Source: Trematomus loennbergii (Eukaryota; Chordata; Actinopteri; Perciformes; Nototheniidae). From it: 64,000 nucleotides of DNA. Positions 22,795-34,866 of this stretch are shown here, one piece after another. The stretch spans positions 6,778,707 through 6,842,706 of the forward strand of contig JAAOOA010000056.1 in NCBI GenBank assembly GCA_012861695.1. The letters are read 5' to 3'. A program made the position numbers and the translations under genes. The notes beneath the pieces are model-generated. The model did no database searches and was not told where the DNA came from. It worked only from the letters and a program-made list of their open reading frames with translations. The stretch's first letter is position 1, and each line of letters opens with the position of its first letter.

Positions 22795-23825
22795 ATAACA
22801 CAGGGTTCATTGCTATTTCCCCAAAATATTTGCCTTGGGTGTAGTGCTGGTCAGTGGCTGGGTGTCAGGTCGTGGACAGAGAGCGTGTCTGTGGCCAGGC
22901 GGTGCCTTTGAAAAGAGATCAGAACGAGTTCTGGCCTAATTAGCAGCAAGTTTACACAGACACATCTGGACTACGCCTCCATCTGCTGAGTCACAAGCAA
23001 CATGGGAGAAAATTATGCGAGGAGGTCAATACGGACAAATTAATTCAGTCAGGGAGGAAAACACATGTAGTCCATGAGGTTTAGTGGACGCCAATATACT
23101 TGGTCAAAATGTTGAAGATACATTTCTTCTTTCAGTTTCAATAATATAGATATTGTCAAGAAAATTCAAAAGCTTCTTAATAATTGGACAATGAGCGACT
23201 GCATCCCCTGTTTTGATATTATACAGGATTGGAGTCCATTGAGCTTTCAAGTTTGTACGGTTGGTGGTCCAGTGATGCACACACAACCTTTCTTTGTTAG
23301 TTTGGACGGAATCTTGCGTCTTCTTTCACCGTCTGCAAGTCTTTTAAGTATTTCTAGCATGATATTTTTTCTGGTATTTTATATCTTACTGGAATGTTGT
23401 ATTGTAAGAAGATTTTCATGAAATCTTGCAGATACTCATGGCCCTGGACACATTTTAAAATGGACTGCAATTCAATTTGGCTCAGATGTCCATGGGGGAG
23501 ACAATGAATCCTAGTTTGGGTGATCCCTTTACTTTTCCTCTAGTCTCATTATCATGATCTCACATTCTTTGCTTTCTATACACTAGGAATAAACCAAATG
23601 GCTTTGAGGTCAGAATTGTCAAGGCAAATCTGAGGCAGCGTGATAAAGTACCTTTATTAAGACATAATGGGCCAAACCATGTAGACTTACTGAAAAATAG
23701 TCTCTCATGCACATTGCATCAAAATGCCGCCACAACGTTATGATTGAGCTTAGCAATCATCCCTTCATTCCTATACCTGCCATGTCCCGAGAGCACATGA
23801 TTATTACCTGCTCCAAGCAGGTTAT

Positions 23826-23862
23826 GTGTTTGTTTGTTTGTTTGTTTGTCTGTCTGTTTGTC
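23826..23862 (+). repeat. TTTG microsatellite
   Basis: Tetranucleotide (TTTG)n grading into TCTG units. Confidence 0.9.
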
Positions 23863-25117
23863 AGCAGGATATCTGAAAAACTGCTGGCATTTTTACAAAA
23901 GGTGTAATTTTCTAACAAACACCTGTGGTAGTCACTAAAAATAAATATACTGTAGGTAAGGAGAAATGAAATATTTGATGCGATAAACCACAGCTGGTGG
24001 AATCTGATGTGAAAATGCTCCGTGAAGAATTGTGTTGCAGCTACCTATACATGACTTTGTTATTTTCCCAGGGTGAAATATATATAGTCTTTTATTTTGG
24101 GTATCATTTACTGCACAGCTACCATACAGTTTTCACAAAAATGGAAATGCATGGGAATGAATTGGCAAAATGAAAGTGCAGTAGGAGCGTCCCCATACTG
24201 CTTATTCATTTACCCACCGCAGGCAAGTGAATGTGTGGAGGCTTTGATTCAAGTTATACATTTAAAGGGAGCCTCAGCGTGGAGCCGAGAGAAATGCATA
24301 CCGGCCGCACCCACACTTCCTGCCTCCATGACGGACTCAAACCCAAAACAACTATTGGTATTAAGACACAACTTCCTCTTATCAACACTGACGCAGGGAG
24401 ATTAAAACAGTTTGTTCCCAAAATGACTACTATTATGCTTTTAATCACCTCGGTTGGGGGAACAAATACTTAAATTAGAAGCATCCGCAATATTCATCAT
24501 TAAACTTGCCAAATGTATTATTATCTATGCAACAAATGTGGCAAAAAAAACATTTGCCTAAACTTAATCCTTACCAGACATGGTACCAAAATGATTCACA
24601 CAGTGTGTCAAACCCTGCAGAGAACAATTAACTTCCTGTCACTGAAGAAAATAAACATTTTGTAAGCGTCTGCAATGAGTGGGTTGTTTAACAGTATCTC
24701 AATTGGAACTCCATGGACTGTCATATTAAAAAAGATCTGCCCCGAGTCAGTGATGTGAAGAGCATGCCTGCTGCAGGCAGCCATTGTTTCCTCCATTGTT
24801 CTCCCTGGTGACTTAAATAAAGAGAGTCTCCAAAGCCACACAGCTCTAAATATGTATTTCTGCTGTGCTAATTAGAGAGTGCCTGTCAAGTGGGCACTGA
24901 GCCCAGGATGAGGAATGGCTAAATATACCAAAACAAAAACAAAGCATCCAAACGTCAAATTATAAACATTTAGACAGAGAGTCATGGAGAAGGAAAAAGT
25001 AAATATAACTGCAAAGGTGACTTTTGTGTGTGTTTGTTTAATTGAAGCGGCAGCGCGGCAGTGACAGGAGTCTGAGGTTTGGTCACAAGATTTGAGAATG
25101 TGACTGTGGAGCGAGAG

Positions 25118-25132
25118 CTGTTATAAAAAGGC
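25118..25132 (+). promoter_or_regulatory. TATA-box-like motif
   Basis: TTATAAAAAGGC fits a strong TATA box and lies downstream of a more GC-rich stretch (25045-25110). No coding exon was recognised downstream, so this may be a promoter of a non-coding transcript or chance. Confidence 0.15.
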
Positions 25133-26119
25133 AAGAAAGGTCACACTGCCAGTGAAGCAAAGGAAGCAGCTTAGAGAATTTAACACAAGAAAAAACAGTT
25201 GTTCCGTTAGTTTTACAATGGCTCAATTAAGACGGCCAAAATCAGATTTTACTGCAACATTGTGACCGTTCTCATTCCCAGGGTGTCAGATACGCAAGCT
25301 TAGTCACAGTCTTAGGGGTTGCGTTAAAGAACGACTTATTTTTTATTATGATGCCCTGGCCAAAAAGTCATGGATTCCACTGGTTGGTTACGCTGTGTTC
25401 CATCTGTGGCTGGATGTTTCACCCATTCACACATCCACCAGACACAGGCTGTCTGATGACTGAGTGTCACACACTCACTGTGTTTTTAGCTGTGGTTTGT
25501 TCTCCACCAACTCCCGAGGAAAACATTAGGCTCTTTATCTGATCGATGTTGCTCTGGACAAGCTAGTTGCACACTTAATACTTAGCAGTTAGTGAACAGG
25601 GTTTGTGACTTTTCTTTCTTTGTTCTTTGTTAAGTTAAGTTACATGTTCTATATTAGCTAAGTGGTTAGCCAGCTCTGATCGTGAAATGTCATTGTAGCT
25701 GTGTCTTTTTATTGAGTTCAGTGCTGCTTAATAGGCAATTAATTGTAATGATGTATGTAGACTGATTTGTATTTTCATATCTGTATTGTTACAGTTTTAC
25801 CAAAAAAAGAGAAACTTTCAGTTAATTTCAAAGAAAGACAAGCCTTATGTACTTAATTGAAATAATACTACTTAATGAAATGTTAAGATCCATATTTATG
25901 GACGTGCATTCATATTTTCCCAACATTTCCAGACAAAAGGACATTTCTATTGCAAATAATATGAGATAATATGAGATATCAATAGTTCCCAAAAAAGTGA
26001 AATTGTAATTGTATCCCTAATTCCAGATTAAAATGTACATAAATAAAGAGTTGTGAGAAGAGGCAAAGTATGTCTGGTATTTAAACGTTTGTTCAAATAA
26101 AATAATATAACATTCTAAT

Positions 26120-26180
26120 TCTAAAGCCCAATATCACAAAACACATTTGTCTCGGGGGCTTTACAGATCAAAAAACACGA
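26120..26180 (-). repeat. Dispersed fish repeat fragment
   Basis: TAAAGCCCAATATCACAAAA followed by TTGTCTCGGGGGCTTTACAG is a motif I recall as recurrent in teleost genomes. It is too short to classify. Confidence 0.35.
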
Positions 26181-27043
26181 GTGACAATACAAATAGATAT
26201 AATAGAATTACTAAAAATATAATAAAATATGGGACCCAGCTTTGCCAATTATTCAGGTGAAACTGTAAACCTTGTGGATGCTTCAAATTTCTAAATAAAA
26301 AATGTCCGCAAACATTTGTCTTGTCACTCAAACATCTATACATGGATTTCTCTCCGCTTTACTTGAAAACCTGCAATACATCTAGCTTCTCAGACAGTGA
26401 AGGTATGCAAGTCTCTGGAGAATCTCAGTCACAGTTTTGTCTGTGAGGACCAGAAGGGTAATAATGTAATTTACTTCTCCAGGGTGATTTCAGCGGTGCC
26501 CTGGGTTAGTTGGTTGCCATCACTTTTACATTTCACCAGAGCCCCACCCCCTCTCACGTCGCTCCACTCAGAGAGAGGAGCTCTGACTCAGCCTCCAGGA
26601 GAGTGAAATGTTTTACTGTTCACACATTTCCCCCTCGCTGAACTCAAATGACTCCTCTCTTCCCTCCCTGCAAAATAGCGTTCCTTGAGATCCTTCAGCA
26701 CCGCTGCTCAACGGCACATCTGACAAATCTGGGAACCAAGACAGGATTAAGTGCTCTGTGTCTACAAGTGTTTTTATGAAAAATGAGAGTGGAAGCCATG
26801 CCACAAGCCCGGACTGGCATGTTGAAAAACTCGGGAAATATGTGACCGGCAACAATTTCAAAGCATAGCAGATCATTTATGAGTTGAGTCTTACCAGCTT
26901 GTGTTGATGTCAAGTTGTGTTCATGTTTTGGTAAAGCTGTCATAGGCAACTGACAATATTACAATACAAAGTTTATATAATAAATTATCTGTGGTGATGA
27001 GTACTGGGCGACTGCACATGCATTTGATGGATACATTCTAAAG

Positions 27044-27300
27044 TTAAAGGGGCCCTATTATGCTTTTTGAGGTTTTCCCTTTCCTGTAGTGTGTTATTGT
27101 TTTTGTGCATGTAAATGGTCTGCAAATGCTAAAAAGTTCCCCCAGAGGAAGTTTCTCTCCCACACACTCCCCCCCTGCCTGAAACACCTTTATTGTAGTC
27201 CTTTGTTTACTTCTGTAACATAATGACATCACTATGGCACAAAACAGAGGTACAAAACACAAATATGAACCTGAAAATTAGCATCTTAGGGCCCCTTTAA
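27044..27300 (-). mobile_element. TTAA MITE family B (257 bp)
   Basis: TTAA flanks imperfect terminal inverted repeats (AGGGGCCCTATTATGC left, TTAGGGCCCCT right). The end sequence matches the right end of 60080-60344 in opposite orientation. There is no coding capacity. Its right TTAA lies 10 bp from another MITE at 27310. Confidence 0.75.
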
Positions 27301-27309
27301 ACAGCATAA

Positions 27310-27954
27310 GGCGCTTTCACACCGCAGTACTTTTCCCACAAAGGTTCATCAGAACTTAGTTCATCAGAACTCTTTAGTTCTCATGAACTAAGTACAGATC
27401 GCTTTCACACCGGAATAAGTCCCTGGGGGAGGATTAAGCAAATGAAGCCGCTGACGTCACTTCTTCTTCTTCTGCTTTGGGTTTACTGGCAGGCCGCAAA
27501 CAACTTCACGGCGTATACTGCCGCCCGAAGTCCCCGACCGGAAGTCCCAGGAGTTGGGGACTTCCGGCCGAGTAAATCGCCAGAACGCCGACACCTCCTC
27601 TTCTCCACCGCTCCCATGTTTTCTTTTGTGTTGCCATAAGTTAGTCTCTCTGCGTTTCTGCGCTGGGCTAATGCTAATGCTAATAATGCTAATGCGAGGA
27701 TAATAAAATGGCGGCTTCACAAAACCTTTTGGGAGTTTTACGGGCCGTGGTTTGCATTCCGCCCAGCCAATCAGAAATAGGAACCTTTTTCTCCCACGAA
27801 AGTACCTGCTCTCTAGCAGACGGAAAACTGACGGAAAAGGGGGTAAAAAGGTTCTCATGAACTAATTTTAGTTCCGGCTCTTTTTGGTGTGAACGCGACA
27901 TTTCGGAACTATATCGGAACTAAAGTGGGAAAAGTACTGCGGTGTGAACGCGCC
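27310..27954. mobile_element. MITE family D with 29-bp TIRs (645 bp)
   Basis: The 29-bp terminal inverted repeats (GGCGCTTTCACACCGCAG... left; right arm 27926-27954) differ at one position. Flanking bases are TAA on the left and TAT on the right, so a TA target duplication is possible. The interior has a hexamer run of GCTAAT (27668-27696) and several ATGAACTAA/AGTTCATC palindromes. A 133-codon minus-strand frame crosses it but shows no family likeness and is not called. Confidence 0.7.
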
Positions 27955-28169
27955 TATGGTCTTGTATATACAGTTGCATGCTCACTACTTCTTAAACGGT
28001 CCTATTGAAAACTATTTTGCCTAGACATTCTCAAGCTTGCACGCACTTTTGTTTTAGATTCCTCATTCCCCATAAAGGCATAAGAGAAAAACGTTGTTTT
28101 CCCACAAATTGAGCGTTACGCCTGGTGAGTATTTTATATATAAATGTTCCCTTTGGGGTTAAGTATTCC

Positions 28170-28840
28170 CAGGGTTGGGGTTTACTTTGAAAAGGTTTTT
28201 CTGTTACAATTACTAGTTACCTGTAAGAAAATGAAATGAAATCAATAGCCTGATCTGAGTATCAAAATATAAAAGTAATATAACCTGATTACTTTGCGTT
28301 ACTTTTGGATTACCTAAATATCAAAGAAATAAAAATGAAAAAAATATCATTAAGATGTTTTTAATGCAAGTGTAAGCCAACAGAATAATGTGACCTTAGA
28401 AAAGAAGAACCAAGATATTTTAAGCGTTTCGTTCAGGCAGTAGCCTATACACCAACAATGAAACAGATGAGCACATACTTTCAAAAATAAAAAACTAATC
28501 TGAACTGACAGAAAATGCCCTGTTTTAATTTAATATATACACTTAAGCTCACACACACTATTTGATGAACATATAGGTTCACCTACTGAAGTAAAAAAAT
28601 AACAAATGAACCAAAGAATGTGAAAACCATAAAGCAGAATCAGGCAGTATGCGTAGATTCACACTTAAAGTATTAGCCTACAGAACAGTACAGTTTACAA
28701 AGAAGAAATTAAATCTGATCCTCTGACACAATATGCAATTTTTTGTTTTTTGAAAAATGACAATCCTGTATACATACAGTTACCTTTTTTGTATCCTGAT
28801 TACCTAATCGCGTTACTTTCACACTCCACCTTTTACCCTG
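28170..28840. mobile_element. Possible hAT-like element
   Basis: The left end CAGGGTTGGGG and the following TTACAATTACTAGTTACCTG resemble a widespread fish hAT family whose ends carry TAACTAGTTAC and GTAATCTGATTAC motifs. The right end reads GTTACTTTCACACTCCACC and CCCTG. No matching 8-bp target duplication was seen. Confidence 0.4.
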
Positions 28841-29223
28841 TTGCAGATAATGTCTGAATTTATTAACTACATGCTCTGAAATGAGTCACTTTCTTCAAAT
28901 AAACTCTTCATCTTTCCAAATGTTTATCTGCAGTATAAATCTTGGACATGCCAATGTAATCAAACAAATATTTTGCGAAGAGCGATACGAGTGGTAAACA
29001 TTTGTCCTTCTCAGCGTGACACTTACCACAGATGGACATCATCTGTGGTAAAGCTCCGTCAAGTGTTGGATGGGGATGAAGCAGAGTAAATCCCACGATT
29101 GAGCAAATCCACACCCTACTACCTTTATCTGGACCTTGCCTCTGAACAGCTGGTGAGCAGAGCCCGTACCAGTGGACCACACACAGATACAGATACTGCA
29201 AACACACATAAGGGTAATATTCT

Positions 29224-29632
29224 TTAAAAGGACATAGTGCAAATGTTCAGGTTCCTTTTTTAATTTTGTGCCTCTCCTGTGATATGCTTCCATGCTTTAA
29301 TGTTCAAAAAAGTCTTTATTTTTCTCATACTGTGCTGCAGCACCCACTGATTGGTTTGCTGGCCAGCTCTGTTGTGATTGGTCAACCGCTTAGAGAGGTC
29401 CTGCCCTTGAGCACATTAAGTACAATGTGTTGGAGAGCTACCCAATAGAGGCGCAAGTGTGACAACAAACGAGAGTAAACGAAGGAGTCCAATGGAGGTG
29501 TTTCAGGCAGGGGGGGAGTGTGGGTGAGAGAAACTCCCTCTGGAGGGAACTTTGGATTTTAGCCTTTCCAGACCATTACATGCACAAAAACCCAGCTGAA
29601 GGAGAGGGAAAACCTCAAAAGAGCCTCTTTAA
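29224..29632 (+). mobile_element. TTAA MITE family B, longer variant (409 bp)
   Basis: TTAA at 29224-29227 and 29629-29632. It shares the left block (AATGTTCA...GTCTTTATTTTTCTCATACTG), a right block (AACTCCCTCTGGAGGGAACT) and an extra centre (GGCCAGCTCTGTTG...GGTCAACCGCTTAGAGA) with the copy near 55440. The terminal repeats are eroded. Confidence 0.6.
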
Positions 29633-31787
29633 AAACCTCACATCTGTTCATTCACAGAGACTACATTTATTCCCTAGCACACTATCTTTGATGGTTTTAT
29701 CACACAAGTAGTCTCACATGGCTTATCCACACAACTTTATTTCAGTTCATCAATCACCCAGAACTGAATTGTCAGCACTGCATGTTGCGGTGGACGTTTA
29801 AAGAAAGGGTAATATACAAATCTGCTTCTAACAAATACCGTATCCATTTGATAAACAATTTACCAAGCAAAAGCATGATTGCAGTCCAAAAGGTAACAAT
29901 GTGCGGTCCCATGACGTGCTTCGATTATGTATATTTTGTGTTTACTGCCTTTTAATAATAAAAGGAATGATTACTTAGCATAGGAGCTGTATAATTCTGG
30001 TCTGTTTTCCATCCAAGAACCGGAGCGTGATGTGAATTTTATCTCAAATCTCAATACAACTTGTTTCCAACCTATGAACATGAACTTTGAACAGGAACCA
30101 AAGTTGGACCCTCTTTTAGTCATCTTCCTTCTAGTTCCCTTTACTCTTTGTTCTTTCAAAAATATGAACTAACTCTAATAACCTTTGCTTTAGAAGCTGG
30201 CTCTCAAAAAGGAGCGCAGCCAGAGCATGTTCTCCTTTGTAGTTACAGCACACAAGTAGTATTTTGGCAAGTCATCCATTGGCGTTTTAAGTATCTCTCC
30301 AAGAATAGAACAGAATCTGTTTTTTTCGTTGCGACCGATGATAACATAAGCTGACCAATAACTTAGTTTCCTTCACCAAAACCCTTTTGGGTCTAGAAAA
30401 GTCGACTGCGAGCTTGAGCTTTACAAACATCATGTTTCCTTCACAGTGAGACTTGACAGATGGTACACATTTGTGTGGTATCAACTTTCATAGACAATAA
30501 TGTGTCGGTCCCATAGAGAATGGAACTGCTGCCCTTGTTTAGCGAGGAACAAAGTATCATACCTAACTTCGAGACAGACTCCGTGTTTCCCCAGGGGGAA
30601 AGCGTGCAAGTCTGACTTGCAAAGCTCTTATAATTAGGGATGGAAATGATTTTGTTGCCACCCAAATTAGCCCAGTTTACGTCAGATGAGACTGAGCTAC
30701 TCTCTGTGCCGGACAGGATGTCATGGTGCGCAAACATACCAGTCAAGCCGACAGCCAGGCTAAATACTCCGTCGGACTAAGAGTGTTTTTGTCTCTTCCC
30801 CCACCCTCTGCGCTTAACAACCATTTGTCGACCCAAACAGTCAGAATGAAAACCAACTTGCCTGAATTAGTTGTAAAGAAACTTATGCCTATTATAAAGA
30901 AATGAATATCCATATTTTTGTGTGTGAGGAATGGTCTGAGCGCCAGACAGACAGATGTACATGTGTTTCGTGTTTTGGCGCTGTTGGGAGTGTTGTGTTT
31001 GGGCTTGAAGAGGCAGCGGACCACAGCTTGGAAACCCAAACAGTATTATGCTGTGCAATAACCTCTTTCAAGCTTATGGCATCAGTGAACTAATGTACAG
31101 CGCTACTTGATTTGTGTGTTTATACTTGAAAGCACGCTGCACGCAGGTACATGTTTGATGGGCTAATGGCGCTTTGGGTAAATGGAACAAAAACAGCCTC
31201 CATCCGTCCCTTGTGATTCCCGTAGAAAAACACTTGCGAGGGTGTTTTGAAAAGCAAAAACACATTATGCAGGAGCAGTAGAGTGAGGATAGTAATTGAA
31301 AGTGTTCCAAATACTTAACATGATATAATCTTTTGAGGTTAGAGAAGGTTTCATCACTAAAGCATCATCATTTTATTTTTCTATAAAACACATTGTGAAG
31401 AATTGAGCACGGTATAAGGCACTGGCCCCGGATGTCTTTTGTCATAGTCCAGAAATGGCTTAGCATCATATTTCCCCATCACAAGGAAGTAATAAAGCAT
31501 GCGTCCTGTTTAGCATTAGCATCTCTTAACTCTTAAGTTTCACAAACCTTTGAACTCAGTAATTCTGTTCGAAGCGGAACTGGAATGTGAAAGATTTGAA
31601 CCTAGACACGACTGCCACAAAGTCGGCCACAAGAACAGCTGTTTGTCCGTCTCCGTATGCACAAACACGTTCTTTTTGTATGTGCTGCTATTTTGAATTC
31701 TGTGAGATCATGACGTGAATCCTCTGGCGGAGTTTATGGCATACTAGGTTGCAAGAAAAGGGAGTGATGTACAGAGTCGCATGGCAT
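29633..31787. other. Unrecognised non-coding DNA
   Basis: Several 60-100 codon frames overlap on both strands here (30440-31090), but none has splice context or family likeness. Confidence 0.4.
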
Positions 31788-31905
31788 TCATTTCATTTCA
31801 AACCTTTATTTATCCAGGTGTATCCCATTGAGATCATTGATCTCTTTTTCAAGGGAGACCTGCTCAAGTAGATTCCACATGAAACATTAAAACATAAACC
31901 GCTAT
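31788..31905 (-). mobile_element. LINE 3' tail, same family as 8470-9085
   Basis: The minus strand carries the tail GGTCTCCCTTGAAAAAGAGA, then GATCTCAATGGGATACACC and a TTGAAATGAAATG end. Only the 3' UTR is present. The match to 8985-9083 is close. Confidence 0.8.
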
Positions 31906-34651
31906 GATGTTAGTTGAATCATTTATTTGGCCCATGTGACAACATGTGCAGCTTGGAATTGTAATTTGACAGATAAAAACTAGCCTTCACAATTTGTTTA
32001 AAAACAGTTTTCACATTATTTTGATGGTGTCAATCGTCAGCAACTTCTCACATTGACTTTACGCTAATAAAATATTTGCAAGGCTACTATTGTCATAAGT
32101 CATAACTTATACTTAAACTAAGATTAAGATTCAAATGACTTAATACTTTAAATTTACATAAAATGGTATACACAAAAGTTCACAAACAATACACCAAAAA
32201 AGCTATAAAAAAAAACGATCAACTATATAAATGTCCAATTTTATGTGGGAAATTGATATATTTAAATCAACTAGGATACTTACTGTAAATGCAGATCTAG
32301 GTATGACTTAATATAGGCAAATATGTATGTTTAAGTTGGTATTTACCTAGTTAGGAATGAGTTGGAAATGTCTGATCATGAACCATAACCTAGCTAAATT
32401 AATTTAATAAATTGAGTAATTAAGTTTTGTTGTGTTTTTTTGAAAAATGCCATTTCATTTTTATTCAACATATCTTCAAGTGTTGCGTTACAGTGTTGAC
32501 AATATTCCATATACTCTCTTATTTTTTGTCAAGCGTAAAAGGGTCGGTATTAATTGATTAAACCAATTAAGCATAACTTTTTGTCCCAGGCCCAGCTAAC
32601 ACAATGAGGCTATTATTTTAGAAATTTGAGACAAAGCCAGTGCAAGCTCTCATTACTGCAGGTATGTTGAACACAAATGTGAGATCCCTTTCACGCATAG
32701 AGGTCACTACAGTGGACAGCTATTCAAAAGGTGTTTTCTTGTATATGCATGGGTTTTGATCGCATAGTTGCACATTAGCCACTACATAGGACCCTATTGC
32801 ATCATCCCAGACACTGCTACTCAGTGGAAAGTCAGTGTAAGTGCATGATACATGTCTCTAAACCAAGATGGACGACAGAAAGCCAGATGGACCAAGTCAC
32901 CCGTCGATATCTTGCCAATCCTTTTAAGGAAAGCGCCCCCCTGCAGGTATAAAAATGTTGGTGACATCAAGTAACAACTAAGGAATCATATAATTAATAC
33001 ATTATCAAAGTATGGATTTTATGTTTGCAGGAAATTATGATTATTCACCTGTCCACTAAGTGGACGTCATGCATCACTGGCTATATTTCAACTACAATTC
33101 ATACTGGTACAGCTGCTGCTGTTCCCAGGGCCGTCCCTCCCTACAGGCAGATCACGCAGACTGCGTGGGGCCTCACCTTATGGAGGGGGCCTCACCTTGC
33201 GGAGGGGGCCTCATCTGAGGCGCACCTATGCGCCTATGCGGCGCAATTAGGGTGGCGCGGCACGGTTTCGCCGCTGCGAGGCTCCACTAGCACTCATCAT
33301 ATAACTGTGCGTGGGGCTTCAAGTTGGCCCCTGGCCCTGGCTGTTCTTGAAAATACTTCATCTGCAATATCTTTTTGGGCCGTAAATCAATGTACTTATG
33401 TTATTATAATGTAATTTTAAGTTTGCACATCTTTATTTATCATTTTTTCAAAATGTACATCTCTTTAGTTCAAACTTAAACGCATACTGTCCACCTGAGT
33501 GGACATATACAAATGTATTTGAAAAAACTAGATAAAAAAAACCTAAAGTTAAAATCTTGTTTTTCATGCCCCAAGAGCAATAAAAACACTTGGTAAAAAA
33601 AATCCTGACTGAGGTTTTCATAATTCATGCATGAAAGGGGTCCAAACTGTGAGAAGCTAGAGGTGTGATACAGTGCTGCTCATTTGCTATTTTCAATAAA
33701 CACAGTGATGTTTTAGTTATCAGTGAAAATGTAAGGTGCATGTTTTTCAAGAATGAGTTCCTAATTCAATGAATGAAACAATGTAAGAAAAGGCAAGCAA
33801 TCCTCAATAATGCTGAACTGAATTGAACTTAGTCAATTTCACACAGCATTTCATTTTACCATCATCCCAATTTTCCACTTTAACCAAAGGACAAACTTTC
33901 CCAGGCTATAACTATTATAATGAAATACTAAATTAAATCTCCAGTGGATGTTAAATAAATACAAATCATAGTAATCCTACGAATGTGTAATGATGCTGTA
34001 AAACGTGCGGCCACAACCATTAAAATGCACAACGGTCCACATTACAGGCGAAGCGGTTCTATAATCTTCAGTAATCTGTGGTTGTTGGCTCCGCAGGCAC
34101 CAGAGCATCTTCACCCCCTGTAGCTTCATGTCCTGACCTACTGTACCACCCCTGGATTTGTGTTTCATGTAAATATAGTGTGTAATGATACACTGTCAGA
34201 GAACAGATGCTATTATGGCCTTCCTACCAAGCAGAGGTCATCTCTGCCACCCCGCCCTAAAGAGTGGCCGCCTCACCACCGTGGTAAAAAGGCCCTGCTT
34301 TCACCCAGACCAAAATGACAGACGTGACTTTATCTTCGCATTATGACCCGGGTTTGAGGTGGAGAGTGCTGAGAATCCTATTGGACACTTCAAGGTTTAG
34401 CAGATACACAGCGATTAGTGGAATTGTTTTATTTTACATCTGAACCATTTCTCCTTTTTTTGCCTGTGACTAATGATTTCAACTCTCACAAGCAAGGTGG
34501 AAGGAAGTTGAACATTATCTCAGTGATTATGAGAAACAGGGAAAGAGCATTTGGTTCAGAGGCAAGTATACATTCCAAATTCGAGCCAATCCAAGAAGGC
34601 ATTTACAAATTGCTCCCCTTGAAAGTTCAGATGGGGATAGGCAGAAAAGGT
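31906..34651. other. Mostly unrecognised AT-rich DNA
   Basis: Holds the possible hAT-like piece at 33126-33340. The stretch 34200-34340 is more GC-rich and could be conserved non-coding sequence. Confidence 0.4.
33126..33340. mobile_element. Possible hAT-like short element
   Basis: It starts CAGGGCCGTCCC and ends GGCCCTGG, with repeated GGGGGCCTCACCTT units between. The block CTGCGAGGCTCCACTAGCAC (33275-33294) recurs at 49889-49908. A 129-codon frame crosses it but has no family likeness. Confidence 0.35.
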
Positions 34652-34866
34652 CTGGGGCCTCATTTATAAACGGTGCGTACGCTCAAAAGATGGCATATGG
34701 CAGTTTCTAAGCAATGTTTGTGATTTAAAAAACAAACTTGAAGGGAAAATGTGCGGTCCTCCACGCAAACTCTGACCCATGCGCCAGCAAAAAACGGGAG
34801 GGACGAGAAACTGCGACACCGTTGGCAGAAGGAAGAATGGAGAGAAATATGTGGAAATAATACCAT

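Noticed and set aside
27457..27858. 133-codon minus-strand frame
   Set aside because: Within a MITE; no conserved motif.
33025..33414. 129-codon plus-strand frame
   Set aside because: Crosses a hAT-like repeat with tandem GGGGGCCTCACC units.
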